Source: Crystallibacter permensis (GTDB lineage Bacteria > Actinomycetota > Actinomycetes > Actinomycetales > Micrococcaceae). From it: DNA of 64,000 bases. The stretch spans positions 62,001-126,000 of the forward strand of contig NZ_JAODLR010000010.1 of NCBI RefSeq assembly GCF_025960875.1, written 5' to 3'. Below are positions 62,857 through 64,000 of this stretch, piece by piece. Numbering within the stretch: the first letter of the stretch is position 1; every line of letters starts with the position of its first letter. The translations under genes were made by a program, and so were the position numbers. Under the pieces are notes generated by a model, which saw only the letters and a program-made list of their open reading frames with translations, did not search any database and was not told the DNA's origin.

Positions 62857-64000
62857 TCAGGCTGTAAGTGGTGGTGCCAGCGATACCAAGGTGTAAGTAG
62901 TGCCGTCGCGGAGCATGGCCCAGAGGACATTGAGCCGCCGTCGGGCGAGCGAGAGCATGGCCTGGATGTGAGATTTCCCTTCACCCGTTTTCGGTCGTAA
63001 TAGGCACGTGAGGCCGGGCAGGATTTAAGCGCCGAGAGCCCGGAGAGGAAGAAGACGCGGAGCAGCCGGCGATCGTATCGTCTTGGCCGATGGTGGTTGC
63101 CGCTGATCCTTCCGGAGTCCCTCGGCGCCGGCGCCAATCCAACAACACCGGCGAACCGGTCCGCAGACTGAAAAACCGTCATATCTCCGCCGGTGGCACC
63201 AAGGAATTCGGCGGCAAGGACAGGGCCAAAGCCGGGCATGCTCAACAGCACCTCGGTATGCCGGTGTTCAGTAACCTTCTCGCTGATCAGCGCATCCAGT
63301 TCTTCCAGTTCCTCGTTCAAACTTGCCACTTCGCGGGCGAGGGCTGCGACAATCACCTCCCCGATGCGTTGGGCAGGAACGACGGTCTGCTGGGACTTCG
63401 CGGCTTCTACCGCAGCCGCAGCAACCGCTGCCGAGGAACGAGCACCGTGTTTCTTCAACCACGCCTGGGTTCGCGCCTGGCCGGCACGGCGGATCCCATC
63501 CGGAGTCCGGTACTTGGTCAGCAACATCAGCGCGGCTTTGGATCGGCTGTAATCGAAGGTCCGCTCCAGCGCGGGGAAATACTCCAGGAGCTGAGCTTTG
63601 AGTCGATTAATCGACCTCACCCGATCCGCCGACTTGTCAGCCCGCCGGGCCGTTAGGAGTCGCAACCCGACGCTGATCTCGTCACCGGCGCGCAAAGGCT
63701 GCAGGTCAGTCCGCATCCGGGCCTGGTCGGCGATCACAGCGGCATCCTTGGCATCTGTCTTGCCGTCACCCCTATAAATCTTCGAGGCGTGGTGCACCGT
63801 CCGCCCAGGAATATAGAGAAGGTTCTGACCATGACCGACAAGCAACGCGATGAGCAGCGCCGGTCCGCCATGATTCAAGTCCATCGCCCACACCAAAGGA
63901 CCACCGTCCGACAAGTCCAGGACCGTGCCCAAAAGTTGGATGAGCGCCGCTTCGTCGTTGGGAACCTTCTGCGAGAGCAGCCTGTTTCCCTCGCCATCGA
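62857..64000 (-). pseudogene. IS110-family transposase, frameshifted and cut by the window edge
   Basis: The frame runs off the right edge (...GNRLLSQKVPNDEAALIQLL inward) and shows IS110 parts: GKTDAKDAAVIADQARM of the DEDD domain and LLSMPGFGPVLAAEFLGATG plus DRFAGVVGLAPAPRDSG of the transposase_20 domain with its Ser. At about 62977 the frame breaks: KG should be followed by KSHIQAMLSLARRRLNVLWAML, found one frame over, ending at 62857. The N-terminal Asp lies outside the window. Confidence 0.8.

Overview
The DNA is high-GC (coding third positions dominated by G/C) and the gene content (CmtR-type ArsR repressors, CstR/CsoR family, DUF3105/DUF305, CopD-CtaG fusion, actinobacterial TerC with its Mn riboswitch) points to an actinobacterium, most likely an Arthrobacter-like member of the Micrococcaceae. 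That taxonomic call is inference. No housekeeping operon is present. Recombinases, transposon ends and broken genes are dense, so this is probably a plasmid or a large accessory island.

Layout. 0.1-1 kb: an ssb-like gene and a NrdH/glutaredoxin-like gene, both frameshifted. 1.3-4.8 kb: a three-gene recombinase module (tyrosine recombinase, small HTH protein, and a large zinc-finger protein with a degenerate tyrosine-recombinase fold). 4.8-6.9 kb: divergent MerR regulator and SulP transporter. 7.2-7.9 kb: remnant of a Tn402/Tn5053-type element with two terminal repeats and a resolvase tail. 8-25.5 kb: metal and envelope-thiol island. It holds DUF305 and DUF3105, MntH, a multicopper oxidase, a CmtR-like ArsR/P1B-ATPase/LspA operon and, divergently, a second ArsR with a CDF exporter, a DsbA-like protein, CtaG, CopD-CtaG, CopC, CcdA, TlpA, VKOR and an ACR3-like permease. 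25.9-44.8 kb: a candidate Tn402/Tn5053-type transposon. Its cargo is a sulfane-sulfur (cst-like) system: DsrE, DUF302, a CstR-type repressor, four rhodanese proteins, TauE, thioredoxin and a CstB-like fusion, followed by a multicopper oxidase and an MFS transporter. Its transposition module is tniR-tniQ-tniB-tniA. tniB is cut in two by a ~4.8 kb Tn554-like element (two tyrosine recombinases plus a DUF6262 coiled-coil protein) inserted in the Walker B codons.

44.8-50.5 kb: decayed and small genes, an ATP-dependent DNA ligase, and a second cst-type set (DsrE, a Cys-rich small protein, CstB-like) with three operator copies. 50.5-59.8 kb: an ion-transport island (TerC under a yybP-ykoY riboswitch, two CNNM/CorC proteins, NhaA, CaxA) lying between two fragments of one MFS gene. 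59.7-64 kb: a 77-bp repeat also found at 45.6 kb, a DUF6671 zinc-ribbon gene, SbtA/SbtB bicarbonate transporter and PII-like regulator, an HTH regulator, and an IS110 transposase running off the right edge.

The genes fit into two functional themes: metal and ion homeostasis (Mn, Zn/Cd/Pb, Cu, As, Na, Ca) and detoxification of persulfide or sulfane sulfur by a CstR regulon whose palindromic TACCCCC-type operators recur at 27.2, 30.4 and 48.9 kb. Many otherwise conserved genes carry single-base-type frameshifts (ssb, nrdH-like, DUF3105, tnpB, the 45 kb hypothetical, DUF1540, IS110). These are either indels in the assembly or genuine decay, and the sequence alone cannot decide.
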